Of a DNA stretch of 64,000 nucleotides, positions 51,039-59,432 are shown one piece after another. The notes under the pieces were generated by a model that was not told the DNA's origin, searched no databases, and saw only the letters and a program-made list of their open reading frames with translations. The DNA is from Oligoflexia bacterium. GTDB taxonomy: Bacteria > Bdellovibrionota_G > JALEGL01. Location of the stretch: NCBI GenBank assembly GCA_035326705.1, contig DAOLES010000004.1, positions 127,908-191,907 of the forward strand, given 5' to 3'. Numbering within the stretch: position 1 is the stretch's first letter; each line of letters opens with the position of its first letter. Made by a program: the position numbers and the translations under genes.

Positions 51039-51785
51039 ATGCAATATTTACGTAGTGTTTTTTTATTAACGGTTCTTTTGATGGCATCGGTGCAAGCAAA
51101 ACCAGTTGCCAGTTTTGTTTTACAAAATCCAGATCATTGTATCAATAAATCAGATTGGAATGCTTTTAGCCCGTTATTGGGGATGAATTTAAGCCCAGTG
51201 GTTTTTACACATCCAAAAGCGAGTGATTTTAATTTAAATGTTACGGTTCATGGTCAAGTTGGTCCAAGTGATATTGAAAATGTAAAGACGATTACTTTAG
51301 ATGCAGACTATTTTAAACAAGGTAATACCAAGGCAGGCATTTCATATTCTATAAAAGGTAAAGCAAGTCGTATTTTTAATACTTATACTGGGCAGCCAGA
51401 ATATGTATGCGATATAAATGTTGAACTGCCCATATCCCCAGTTATGAAAAATTTAGTATACATATTAAATGATCAACCTGAGCTATTAAACAGTGAATGG
51501 ACAATTCAAATGGATGTTCCGCAAGTTTTAGCGGCTACCCTTGCCTATGATATTCAAGAACTATGTGTGGTTGGATATTGGGCAGATTTTCTAGGTGAAG
51601 ATATATCAACCTTTGAAGAATTGAAAAATAATGAAGCTTTTATTGAGTATGTTAAACAAAGTATAAGAGAACAGTTATTAAGAGAAAGGCCAGATTTGAG
51701 AGACTTACCAGACTTGCTTGAAGAAGAAGTAGAAAAACTTTATGAGCAGATGAAGGTCAAAAATAATCAACATATATTGTCATAG
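51039..51785 (+). CDS. Exported protein, unrecognised
   Basis: The 248-residue product has a Sec signal peptide (FLLTVLLMASVQAK, cleaved near residue 21), and AGGGGG just upstream of the ATG. The mature part is beta-rich in the middle and helical at the end (ELKNNEAFIEYVKQSIREQLLRERPDLRDLPDLLEEEVEKLYEQM). Three cysteines are in the mature part. I recognise no family. Its last six bases overlap the end of the convergent esterase gene. Confidence 0.65.
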   Translation: MQYLRSVFLLTVLLMASVQAKPVASFVLQNPDHCINKSDWNAFSPLLGMNLSPVVFTHPKASDFNLNVTVHGQVGPSDIENVKTITLDADYFKQGNTKAGISYSIKGKASRIFNTYTGQPEYVCDINVELPISPVMKNLVYILNDQPELLNSEWTIQMDVPQVLAATLAYDIQELCVVGYWADFLGEDISTFEELKNNEAFIEYVKQSIREQLLRERPDLRDLPDLLEEEVEKLYEQMKVKNNQHILS

Positions 51786-52799
51786 ATAAAAGATATTTTG
51801 TAAAATTTTTATCCGTTCAATATACCGGTAGGTATGGCCGCTGTGGCGGCCTGGGTATTCATTGTGAGTTAAAGAGATGTTTAAAGCTTTAAGTTTTTTT
51901 GCAATTTGTCTATGTCCTAAGTTCAATCCATATTCATCGTGTTTACCAGCATCCAATATAACATGTTGCCATTGCTTAATATTACTTTGATGGTGATCTA
52001 TCATTCTTATTGGGTCCCAAGCCAATAGCTTTTGCCAAGCATCATCTTTAATGGCCCCCGTAGCAATATCAAAAAATAAATCACCGTACAAAGGTGGATT
52101 GTTTTTGTTAGGAATAAAGCAAGCACAGATATTAAGGAGTAAAAGAGTTTCTCCTTCGTTTCTATCAAGTAAACTCATGGGATTGGGGTTATTAAGGTAA
52201 TGTTGAATAAACGTGTCAATGCTGCCATATTTTTCTAAGACAGATTGAGCTCTTGGAATCATGTTTAGATATAAATATTCATAAAAACTATCAGCAGCTG
52301 AGCTTGCAATGTTTAAAAACACATCAGGTCTTAGCATGCCTGTAACAAGTGCTCCAAAACCACCACTGGAAAAACCCATGATACTTCGCTGTTGGGCACT
52401 TGCTAGGGTATTGTAATGGCGATCAATATAAGGAACGATTTCATCGCAAAGATAATCCATATAAGGTCCACAGGCTGGAGAATTGATATATTGACTATGG
52501 CCTAGCTTGCTTTCACAGTTGGGAAAAATAACAATACAAGGTTTAATCTTGTTTTCTAAAATGGCTTGATCCAATAATTGTGGCAATGAGGGTGAAAAAA
52601 CATTTTTAGGGAAAATAGATAAAGAACCAGTACTGCTCCAAGGAGCTAAAATATAAAAACAAGAATAAGCATCTTTTGACTTCTCATTGTAATTGGGTGG
52701 CAAATACACACTGATGTATCTCTGAGTAGGGTCATTGAATAAACTTTTTTTCAATAAAGTGCTGTTAAAAATGGGTTGTTGAATATGAGGTGCATGCAT
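51780..52799 (-). CDS. Putative esterase (alpha/beta hydrolase, esterase D type)
   Basis: The 339-residue protein starts AHIQQPIFNSTLL and has the putative-esterase family pattern: RYISVYLPPNYNEKS then YSCFYILAPW near residue 48, DYLCDEIVPYIDRHYNTLA near residue 134, and the nucleophile elbow IMGFSSGGFGALVTGM near residue 160 (GFSSG). A late AGKHDEYGLNLGHRQI holds the acid region and PGRHSGHTYR the histidine. No signal peptide is visible, so it is cytoplasmic. Family members include S-formylglutathione hydrolase and mycolyl-type enzymes; the substrate is not clear. It is four bases downstream of a BolA-like gene. Confidence 0.82.
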   Translation of the reverse strand: MHAPHIQQPIFNSTLLKKSLFNDPTQRYISVYLPPNYNEKSKDAYSCFYILAPWSSTGSLSIFPKNVFSPSLPQLLDQAILENKIKPCIVIFPNCESKLGHSQYINSPACGPYMDYLCDEIVPYIDRHYNTLASAQQRSIMGFSSGGFGALVTGMLRPDVFLNIASSAADSFYEYLYLNMIPRAQSVLEKYGSIDTFIQHYLNNPNPMSLLDRNEGETLLLLNICACFIPNKNNPPLYGDLFFDIATGAIKDDAWQKLLAWDPIRMIDHHQSNIKQWQHVILDAGKHDEYGLNLGHRQIAKKLKALNISLTHNEYPGRHSGHTYRYIERIKILQNIFYL

Positions 52800-52802
52800 A
52801 TA

Positions 52803-53081
52803 TTAATCCTTGGCTTGTTTGCTCTGCCATTCATCAATGGTTAGCGTGTTTAAAGTTAAGGCATGTATGTTCTGATTGTTAGGCATGTTTAATGCATTAT
52901 AAACTTTTTGGTGCCGTTTTATTGTATTTAGCTCAATAAAGTCATTGGATACCAAGGTGATGGCGTAATGACCGCCTTTTCTATCTGGGTGATGGCCACG
53001 ATGAAAGTAGCCTTGATCTTCTAAAGTAATATGATGAATATTAAAGTGATCTTGTAAGATTTTATCCATTTGTTCAAGCAT
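52803..53081 (-). CDS. BolA-like protein
   Basis: BolA proteins form complexes with monothiol glutaredoxins and take part in Fe-S and stress physiology. The family-like part from MLEQMDKILQDHFNIHHITLEDQGY contains HYAITLVSNDFIELNTIKRHQKVYNAL and the C-terminal NIHALTLNTLTIDEW, which matches the usual I-H-A-L-x-L motif. The DNA/partner loop has HRGHHPDRKGGHYAI, including His residues used for cluster binding. The start at 53081 is preferred; a start at 53123 is possible, and neither has a good ribosome site. A monothiol glutaredoxin gene is at 62863 in this window, which fits a BolA partner. Confidence 0.82.
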   Translation of the reverse strand: MLEQMDKILQDHFNIHHITLEDQGYFHRGHHPDRKGGHYAITLVSNDFIELNTIKRHQKVYNALNMPNNQNIHALTLNTLTIDEWQSKQAKD

Positions 53082-53188
53082 ACTGGGTAATATACTTGAA
53101 TAAGAAAAGAAGGTCACCTTCAAAAGCGATAAGTTTAGGTTTAAGATAAAATCTTGCCTAGGCTAAAAAAAATAAGTAGCTTAATTTT

Positions 53189-53824
53189 ATGGTTAAACAA
53201 GATTTAACGCTATGGCATCAACGTTGGGCAAATAATAACATAGGCTTTCACCAGAAAAATATTAATCAAAATTTGCAAGACTATGTTAAGCAGCACCAAC
53301 AAAAGCTAGGGCAGCATGTTCTTGTTCCATTATGTGGCAAAAGTCTAGATATGCTTTGGCTAAAACAACAAGGATTTAAAGTGACTGGCATTGAGGTATC
53401 GGAGCAAGCCATTAAAGCTTTTTTTATGGAAAACAACTTAGCCTATGAACTTACTTCTATTAATGGGGGTCAATCTTATCATACAGATAAGATACAAATT
53501 CTAAAAAAAAGTTTTTTCGAATTAGATCAAAAAGATTTTATGAATCAAATAGATTGGATTTATGATAGAGCCGCTTTGATTGCTTTGGATGAAAACTTGA
53601 GAAAAGTTTATGCAAAACAACTGCTAAAAATAACGCCACAAGCAAAGCATATGTTGTGCATTTGCATGGAAAAATTAAATGATGAAAAGTCCGGCCCTCC
53701 ATTTTCTGTTAAAGAACAAGAAATTAAAGATCTCTATCAAAACTTTTGGAACAAGCTTAAGGTTGAACGTTTTAAGAAAAAGGACGCTCCAGATACCAGT
53801 GTGTACTTTTTTTATAGACACTAA
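53189..53824 (+). CDS. tpm: Thiopurine S-methyltransferase family protein
   Basis: The 211-residue protein matches TPMT: WHQRWANNNIGFHQKNINQNL at the N-terminus, the SAM site VLVPLCGKSLDMLWLKQQGFKVTGIEVSEQAIKAFF around residues 43-80, DWIYDRAALIALDENLRKVYAKQLLKI near residue 120, and SGPPFSVKEQEIKDLY near residue 170. Bacterial members methylate thio-, seleno- or telluro-compounds, including metalloid detoxification; the substrate here is not known. It overlaps the convergent GNAT-nitrilase gene by four bases. Confidence 0.92.
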   Translation: MVKQDLTLWHQRWANNNIGFHQKNINQNLQDYVKQHQQKLGQHVLVPLCGKSLDMLWLKQQGFKVTGIEVSEQAIKAFFMENNLAYELTSINGGQSYHTDKIQILKKSFFELDQKDFMNQIDWIYDRAALIALDENLRKVYAKQLLKITPQAKHMLCICMEKLNDEKSGPPFSVKEQEIKDLYQNFWNKLKVERFKKKDAPDTSVYFFYRH

Positions 53825-55377
53825 AAACCTTTTCCAGATTTTTTTTTCCAAGTCACTGAATATAAATCATGCCGGCGGTCTTTTAAGTTTTGTACGGCAC
53901 CATTTTCTCTGGCTTCAAGTAGTGTATCAACTCTTAAATCAGCAATAGAAACCGTTTCAACATTAGGTGTTGCTTCAGCAGCAATACCATCTCTAGCAAA
54001 TGGAAAATCGCATGGGGTTAAAATACAGCTTTGTGCGTATTGAATATCAATGTTTTTCACCCTAGGTAAATTGCCCACATTGCCAGCCATGGCAACATAA
54101 ATTTGATTTTCAATGGCTCTGGCCTGGCAGCAATATTTAACGCGACAATAGGCTTGTCGGTTGTCGGTTAAAAATGGAACAAATAAAAAGTGAATACCTT
54201 GATTGGCTAAATGTCTTGCCAGTTCAGGAAATTCACTGTCATAACAAATTAAAACACCAATGGGTCCGCAATCCGTGTCTATTGCCCTGACAGTGTCTCC
54301 ACCTTCTATTTTCCACCAATATTTTTCATCAGGCGTAGGGTGTATCTTGGCTTGTTCATGCAGTTGACCATCCCTAAGGCATACATAGGAAACATTTCTG
54401 ATTTTATCACCTACTTTGGTTGGGTGAGAACCAGCAATGATATTGACATTGTATTTAATGGCCAAACTACAAAACATATCTTTAATGCCTTGCGTGTACT
54501 TGGTCATTTTTCTTACAGCAATATCAGGGCTTACTTCTTCATTATCTATTGAAAGTAACTGCATGGTAAACAGTTCTGGAAAAAGTAAAAAATCAGCTCG
54601 ATAATCACCTGCAACATCAACATAATATTCTACAATTTGAGAAAATTCTTTAAAACTTTTAACGGGGCGCTGTTGATATTGCACACTAACAATGCGAACT
54701 GAATTTTGTTTTAAGGGTTGTTGTGATTTAGAAGGTTTGATAGCAGTATAGTGAGGGTTATCCCATTTTAAATGTATGGCATAACCCAAACTTTCTTTGT
54801 CATCTGGCAAGTAATTTTTTAAAACACCTATAATTTCAAAGCCACGCCTAAGATGAAACCCTAAGGTTGGATCTTTAATGCTTTTATCTTGGACCTTTTT
54901 TATGTATTCTTTTACAGAAGAAACTTTCTTAAAATGCTTATAGTAGTTGGGTATGCGGCCACCAAAAACGATACCTTTAAGCTTTAAATAGTTAACCAGC
55001 TTTTTTCTTGCATTATAAATTCTTAAACCAATTCGTTTTCCACGAACTTGAGGATCAACACAGGTTTCATAACCATAGAGATAATGTCCATTTGCTCTGT
55101 GTCTTGAAGCATAGCCATTGGTAGTGATTTCATCCCAGGTATGACGACTTAGGGCAATTTTTTCGTCTATGATAAGACTTGCTGAGTAGGCAACAATGGT
55201 TTTATTGAGAGTTACAATGAAACAACCATCTTGAAAACGTTTAATTTGACTATGAAGAGCCTCTTTGGAATAGGTTTCATTATCATCGGGGTATACTTTT
55301 TTTAACAAACTAATAATACCTGGGATGTCTTCAAAGGTTGGATTTTTTATTTCTATGAGATCGCGATTTTTTTTCAT
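53821..55377 (-). CDS. GNAT acetyltransferase fused to a carbon-nitrogen hydrolase
   Basis: The 518-residue protein has an N-terminal GNAT domain (residues 1-200, with ETCVDPQVRGKRIGLRIYNARKKL as the acetyl-CoA site) and a C-terminal nitrilase-family domain (from about residue 225). The nitrilase triad is Glu in FLLFPELFT, Lys in QAKIHPTPDEKYWW and Cys in IGVLICYDSEFPE. This two-domain layout is found in a known group of bacterial proteins (YhcX type) whose substrate is not settled. It is cytoplasmic. The domains may form and then hydrolyse amides, which is speculation. Confidence 0.9.
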   Translation of the reverse strand: MKKNRDLIEIKNPTFEDIPGIISLLKKVYPDDNETYSKEALHSQIKRFQDGCFIVTLNKTIVAYSASLIIDEKIALSRHTWDEITTNGYASRHRANGHYLYGYETCVDPQVRGKRIGLRIYNARKKLVNYLKLKGIVFGGRIPNYYKHFKKVSSVKEYIKKVQDKSIKDPTLGFHLRRGFEIIGVLKNYLPDDKESLGYAIHLKWDNPHYTAIKPSKSQQPLKQNSVRIVSVQYQQRPVKSFKEFSQIVEYYVDVAGDYRADFLLFPELFTMQLLSIDNEEVSPDIAVRKMTKYTQGIKDMFCSLAIKYNVNIIAGSHPTKVGDKIRNVSYVCLRDGQLHEQAKIHPTPDEKYWWKIEGGDTVRAIDTDCGPIGVLICYDSEFPELARHLANQGIHFLFVPFLTDNRQAYCRVKYCCQARAIENQIYVAMAGNVGNLPRVKNIDIQYAQSCILTPCDFPFARDGIAAEATPNVETVSIADLRVDTLLEARENGAVQNLKDRRHDLYSVTWKKKSGKGF

Positions 55378-55420
55378 TAAATTTTTTTAACATTATTTTT
55401 GTATTAACTCTATGGAATAA

Positions 55421-55468
55421 GTAACAAAAAAAAGGAGATTAAATAAATCAATCTCCTTTTTTTGTTAC
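55421..55468. terminator. Long-stem bidirectional terminator
   Basis: GTAACAAAAAAAAGGAGATT (55421-55440) and its complement at 55450-55468 (one base shorter) pair around a loop of about nine bases, giving T runs on both strands. It ends the ferritin-like gene and insulates it from the gene below. Confidence 0.85.
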
Positions 55469-55494
55469 AGAGGCATCATTCGCTGACTAAAAGA

Positions 55495-55929
55495 CTATAA
55501 ATCTTCAAGACAAGCGTTGATTCGGTTTATGTGCTCAAGTTGATGAGGAATAAATTTATTAACCATTTTAGCGGTTAATTGATGATTTGGGAATTCATTC
55601 TTTAAATTTTGATAGAGCTTTAAGCCGTGTTCTTCTCCTTCTTTTAGAGCCTTTAGTGCAGCTTTGTCACCAAATATATGTGCAGTACCAGTTATTGTTT
55701 TTGCCCAAGATCCCCATGCGCCACTATCTTCTGATGGTTCCCCTCCTAGCGCACTGATTTCATTTTTTAAAGTTTGCACAGCTTCAATATGCTCTGCTTT
55801 TGAGCGCATAAGACTATTTGTTTTTGGGGATTCGTTTGATGTATTAGATAAAACTTGTACATAGGTTTCTAGCGCGGAACGTTCACCTCTTAAAATTTCA
55901 TTTAAATTATCAATTATTTTTTCATTCAT
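55495..55929 (-). CDS. Ferritin-like DUF2383 family protein
   Basis: The 144-residue helical protein matches DUF2383: an opening KIIDNLNEILRGERSALETYVQVL and ERIRL-like helices with paired Glu/His (SKAEHIEAVQTLKNEI, EGEEHGLKLYQNLK, IPHQLEHINRINACL). This is the four-helix rubrerythrin/ferritin-like pattern, with possible metal ligands in those helices. Family members are often stress-induced and some belong to sporulation or oxidative-stress regulons. GAAAGGAT precedes the ATG. The gene begins the stress-type island at 55.5-60.9 kb, and a 15-base motif lies 58 bases upstream of its start. Confidence 0.82.
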   Translation of the reverse strand: MNEKIIDNLNEILRGERSALETYVQVLSNTSNESPKTNSLMRSKAEHIEAVQTLKNEISALGGEPSEDSGAWGSWAKTITGTAHIFGDKAALKALKEGEEHGLKLYQNLKNEFPNHQLTAKMVNKFIPHQLEHINRINACLEDL

Positions 55930-55986
55930 TTTTATATCCTTTCTTTATAATTGTTTCGTGACGGAGGATATTTTATTTTAATCAAG

Positions 55987-56001
55987 ATTAAACCTAACTT
56001 T
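55987..56001 (-). promoter_or_regulatory. Shared 15-base upstream motif, copy 1
   Basis: On the minus strand it reads AAAGTTAGGTTTAAT, ending 57 bases before the start of the ferritin-like gene. The same 15 bases occur at 56563-56577 on the plus strand, 55 bases before the DUF1328 gene. Confidence 0.6.
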
Positions 56002-56012
56002 AGTTATGAATT

Positions 56013-56459
56013 TTATGATACTTCTGTTGAAGATTGTATCATTAAATTTTCATATTTTTCTGCAAGATTTTCTTTTTGATTGTTGTTTAATACTTTTCCT
56101 GCTTGTTGAAAAAATTCATGTTCCTCTTCATCCAAGTGATGAAGTAGTCGATGCTTTAAGTTTTTTAAAGTTTTTAACCAAGCTGGAGAATCAAAGTTAG
56201 TATTTTCCAAGATTTCTAAATAGTCATCAATTTCTTTATGTTCGGCTATACTATGGCGTGAAAGTTCTTGTGTTTGATCATGTTTTATTAGTGGATTATA
56301 AAAAAAACGCTCTTCACATTTTGCATGACGAGAAAGCTCAAGTTTTAATTGAGAAAATATTTTTTCTCTAACTTTGCTGTCACCCGATGTTTTACTAAGC
56401 TGATCAATAAGTTTTCTCTGCAAATCATGGTCTTTTCTAAGAGATTCAAATATATTCAT
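56013..56459 (-). CDS. Hemerythrin-like protein (HHE domain)
   Basis: The start at 56459 (MNIFESLRKDHDLQRKL) is supported by AAAGGAAAATC just before it; the longer frame from 56531 is not. The 148-residue protein has the HHE pattern: H11 in KDHD, H45 in SRHAKCEERFF, H73 in IAEHKEIDDYL, and HHLDEEEHEFF near residue 110. These are the His and Glu ligands of a di-iron site. Bacterial HHE proteins bind oxygen or sense it, or protect against NO and peroxide. It is divergent from the DUF1328 gene and next to the ferritin-like gene in the island. Confidence 0.9.
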   Translation of the reverse strand: MNIFESLRKDHDLQRKLIDQLSKTSGDSKVREKIFSQLKLELSRHAKCEERFFYNPLIKHDQTQELSRHSIAEHKEIDDYLEILENTNFDSPAWLKTLKNLKHRLLHHLDEEEHEFFQQAGKVLNNNQKENLAEKYENLMIQSSTEVS

Positions 56460-56562
56460 GATTTTCCTTTCTATTTTTAATATTGGTATTTGGTATGAAT
56501 GAAAATCAATATACGATCTATAAAAAATCATTGTTACTAACTATAGATAGATTTTATTAACC

Positions 56563-56577
56563 AAAGTTAGGTTTAAT
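56563..56577 (+). promoter_or_regulatory. Shared 15-base upstream motif, copy 2
   Basis: AAAGTTAGGTTTAAT on the plus strand, 55 bases before the start of the DUF1328 gene, and in the divergent region shared with the hemerythrin gene. A weaker AAAGTTAG follows at 56594-56601. Confidence 0.6.
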
Positions 56578-56632
56578 ATTTTTTTAAAAAGATAAAGTTA
56601 GCTTAGCTAAAAAGCTAGAAAGAGAGATTATT

Positions 56633-56794
56633 ATGCTTAATTGGGTAGTTACATTTTTAATTATTGCTTTGATAGCAGCTGTGTTAGGATTCGGCGGAAT
56701 TGCTGGAGCCTCTGCTGGAATAGCAAAGATCATTTTCTTTGTGTTTTTGGTAGCGTTTGCGCTGTCAGCAATTATGAATTTGGTTAAAAAATAG
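56633..56794 (+). CDS. DUF1328 (YtjA-like) small membrane protein
   Basis: This 53-residue protein is too short for most gene callers. Translation gives MLNWVVTFLIIALIAAVLGF, then GGIAGASAGIAKIIFFVFLV and AFALSAIMNLVKK, which is the full DUF1328 family pattern with two hydrophobic helices. AGAGAG lies nine bases before the ATG. YtjA-like proteins are commonly stress-induced, but their function is unknown. The next gene follows after 24 bases, so the two are probably cotranscribed. An antisense open frame over it is a shadow. Confidence 0.93.
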   Translation: MLNWVVTFLIIALIAAVLGFGGIAGASAGIAKIIFFVFLVAFALSAIMNLVKK

Positions 56795-56818
56795 AATATA
56801 AAAAATAGGAGATGAAAA

Positions 56819-57031
56819 ATGTTAAATAAAAAATTATTAGCAATGTTGTGTTTGGTTTTAGCTATGTTTGTATCTGCATGCCCATCAAAAAATGAAACCA
56901 TGGGGGATAAAGTGGGTGACGCAGTTGAAAACACTAAAGATAATCTTGAAGAAGCTGGAGAAGAAGTTAGCGATGAAATTGGTGATGCAACCGAAGAAGT
57001 CAAAGACGAAATTGACGATGCTACTAACTAA
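56819..57031 (+). CDS. Small acidic lipoprotein (entericidin/YtxH-like)
   Basis: The 70-residue product has a signal peptide (LLAMLCLVLAMFVSAC) with a lipobox-like VSAC near residue 20, then an acidic repeated helix (GDKVGDAVENTKDN, EEAGEEVSDEIGDATEEVKDEIDDATN) with a heptad-like pattern. This kind of small repetitive lipoprotein is usual in stress-induced sets beside DUF1328 and DUF883 genes. AGGAGA lies upstream of the ATG. It may associate with the outer membrane. Confidence 0.78.
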   Translation: MLNKKLLAMLCLVLAMFVSACPSKNETMGDKVGDAVENTKDNLEEAGEEVSDEIGDATEEVKDEIDDATN

Positions 57032-57260
57032 GCATCTTCTCTGATATAGGTATAGGCAGGAGAGAAAAAATCACTTGCCTATACATTTAAATGCAAAAAT
57101 TAAAAAAAATTAAAAAGTATATAATAACAAAGACATAGATATGCTGATATTCTCTTAGAATTTTAAATTTTTTTAAATAACAGTTGAAAAATCAACTCCT
57201 TATTACGTCATCACTTTTTAAGTTGCTAAAGCATAGAAAACATAATACTCATAAAGTTAA

Positions 57261-57539
57261 ATGAGTAAGTCTATGTATCAACTTTTTTTTACCAAGGGTT
57301 CCCCAACTTCTGATAAATTTTATACTACATTAGAGGCCTTATTAAGTACTGATATTTATGACATGGAGTGTGCTTTTATTAATGTCTTAGATCAAAAGAC
57401 TTCAGATTTAAAAAACTGCCCTAGTATTACACCAAAACTAACTAAAATCTTTCCATTGCCTGAAGAAAATTTTGAAGGTGAACTTAAAGATATTCAAAAA
57501 TGGTTAGATAAAACAGCAGAAAAAAAAAGTTTAATCTGA
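57261..57539 (+). CDS. KaiB-like protein
   Basis: The 92-residue product has the KaiB thioredoxin-like pattern: an opening MYQLFFTKGSPTSDKFYTTLEALLS (compare the L-x-V-x-G-x-x-x-x-S opening of KaiB), the middle CAFINVLDQKTSDLKNCPS in the position of the I-D-V segment, then ITPKLTKIFPLPEENFEGELKDIQKWL, corresponding to the A-T-P-T-L...P-P-x...G-D-L motif. No kaiA or kaiC is present. KaiB-like proteins outside cyanobacteria are often found with histidine kinases, and here the gene end overlaps the end of a PAS kinase gene by nine bases. A role as a kinase-binding or stress factor is inference. Confidence 0.72.
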   Translation: MSKSMYQLFFTKGSPTSDKFYTTLEALLSTDIYDMECAFINVLDQKTSDLKNCPSITPKLTKIFPLPEENFEGELKDIQKWLDKTAEKKSLI

Positions 57540-59399
57540 AATACTTTTTGTTTTATTGGGGAAGCATAAAAAAACGCTAGTACCTACATTAAGTTCAGTT
57601 TCTAACCATATTTTTCCTCTGTGTTTTTTCATCATGTCCTGACAAAACTGTAGACCAATACCATGACCTTTTTTCTTTGAATCCCCTCTTTCAAACATGA
57701 TAAAGGCTTTACTGGCTTGTTCTTGAGTCATGCCTTTGCCGTCATCAGATAAGCAGAGAATAAAATTATGTTCCTGTGGATGGGCTGTAACTTTTATTAT
57801 GGCTTGTTCATTTTTAGCATATTTTAAAGAGTTATTGATAAGGTTATTGAGTATTTCTTTGAAAATAAAAGGGTCAGCATGAATGGAATAACAGGCTGGT
57901 TTAAAATCAATAGTGAAATCAGCATTGGTCTTAGATTTAAAAATATTTTCTTTTAAAGCTTCTTTGATAATAGGGTAAATATCAAATTTTTGTTTATGGA
58001 TCACTAAATCTTTGTTGGTGTTTTTTAAAGTTTCTAAAAACTTATGATTAAGTATTTTAAGTTTCTTGACTCTATCTTTAATTTTTAGTGTAATATTTAA
58101 ACTTTCTTTGTGACCTTTGATGGCATCAAAGTCAGCAAGAAGATCAAGGCCAGCATCAATGCTATTTAAACCTCCCTTAAGTTGATGAGTGATAAAACTA
58201 AAGGTTTTCTTTTGTTGCTGAGCTAGGTTTTTTTCTAAAAAAGAAAGCTTATTTTTTTGAATGTTTTTTTGAGTGATGTTTTCACCAATTAATGTAAGTC
58301 CATTGACTGTATTTAAACCGTCTGTTGTTGCAGATGCTTTCCATTGAATAGTATGCGTAGCATTTTTTGATGTAATAATTTTAGTCTTAAAAGATTTTGC
58401 TCTGGTTTTTTTGGAGATAACGGATAAAAGTTTTCTTTGGGTTTCATTTTTCTCTTCTGAATCAATAAATAAATTTATAAAGTTTTTTTTCTTTAAGTCT
58501 TCTTGCTCAAGCCCAACGAGATTAGAGAAGAAATGGTTGGTAAAAAGAATATTCCCGGCCAAGTCTAATGAGATAAAAATAATTGGACTTTGCATGAAAG
58601 CTTCTCTAAAACGCAATAGAAAGTCTTGTCCTTCTTCAAATTGAAATTGCTGGTCACTGATATCACGTTGCATGCATAAAAATTTAATAATCTTTCCCTT
58701 TTTATCATGAACAGGTGAAATAATAGTCTCTAACCAAACAACTTTATTGTTTTTAAATTTATTTTTAATTAACCCGGACCAAACCTTGCCATCAATGATC
58801 GTTTTCCATAAAGTCTCAAAAAATTTAGAATCATGGTGCCCAGAGTTAAAATCTCTGTAATTTTTATGAAGCAGATCTTCAATGGTAAATCCAGACAATT
58901 TTAAAAAGCTTTCACTGGCATAAAGGATATTGCCAAATAAATCTGATTCACTCACAATATTATAGTGCTGTAACGCTTTTGCTTGGATCTCTAAGCGTTT
59001 ATTAGCAAATTCTAACTCACGTAAGGCACGTTTTTTTTTGGTAATATTTCTTATGATCAGTATAACTTGAATTGAATTTTTATTAGGAATAGGGGTGTAT
59101 GATACTTCAATAAATTCAATTTTGTTGTTGGTATAACTGTAGTGATGACTTTGAGCCTTATTTTTTTTGATGGTATCTGATAGGTGCGTTGAAATCAAAG
59201 ATCCAAAAATTCCACAATCTTCTATATTAGATCCAATCAGCTCGGATGGTTTTTTGTCAATAAACATTGAGCTTTTAGGGTTGGCGTAAAGAATGTTAAA
59301 TTTTTTGTCGCAGACAATGAAGGCGTCATTGGCGTAAGATAAAAATGACTGTAGCCACAGAGCATTGTTTTGCTCATCAGATTTTAATATTTTTTTCAT
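57531..59399 (-). CDS. Cytoplasmic sensor histidine kinase with three PAS domains
   Basis: The 622-residue protein has no membrane segments. Three PAS domains are readable: residues 18-120, 145-250 (with YASESFLKLSGFTIEDLLHKN) and 262-378. They are followed by a coiled linker and the kinase core. The phosphorylated His is H405 in FSFITHQLKGGLNSI. The ATP site has the N box ILNNLINNSLKYAKNE, the D box LSDDGKGMT and the G box GHGIGLQFCQDMM. A soluble sensor with PAS domains suggests an internal signal such as redox, oxygen or a small ligand. The response regulator gene lies head-to-head with it, 33 bases away. Confidence 0.92.
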   Translation of the reverse strand: MKKILKSDEQNNALWLQSFLSYANDAFIVCDKKFNILYANPKSSMFIDKKPSELIGSNIEDCGIFGSLISTHLSDTIKKNKAQSHHYSYTNNKIEFIEVSYTPIPNKNSIQVILIIRNITKKKRALRELEFANKRLEIQAKALQHYNIVSESDLFGNILYASESFLKLSGFTIEDLLHKNYRDFNSGHHDSKFFETLWKTIIDGKVWSGLIKNKFKNNKVVWLETIISPVHDKKGKIIKFLCMQRDISDQQFQFEEGQDFLLRFREAFMQSPIIFISLDLAGNILFTNHFFSNLVGLEQEDLKKKNFINLFIDSEEKNETQRKLLSVISKKTRAKSFKTKIITSKNATHTIQWKASATTDGLNTVNGLTLIGENITQKNIQKNKLSFLEKNLAQQQKKTFSFITHQLKGGLNSIDAGLDLLADFDAIKGHKESLNITLKIKDRVKKLKILNHKFLETLKNTNKDLVIHKQKFDIYPIIKEALKENIFKSKTNADFTIDFKPACYSIHADPFIFKEILNNLINNSLKYAKNEQAIIKVTAHPQEHNFILCLSDDGKGMTQEQASKAFIMFERGDSKKKGHGIGLQFCQDMMKKHRGKIWLETELNVGTSVFLCFPNKTKSISD

Positions 59400-59432
59400 G
59401 TTTTTATTTGTGTAATACTATATAACAAAACA

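Noticed and set aside
56584..57003. 139-residue minus-strand open frame rich in Ser and Ile
   Set aside because: Antisense to the DUF1328 and small lipoprotein genes, both of which have ribosome sites and family patterns.
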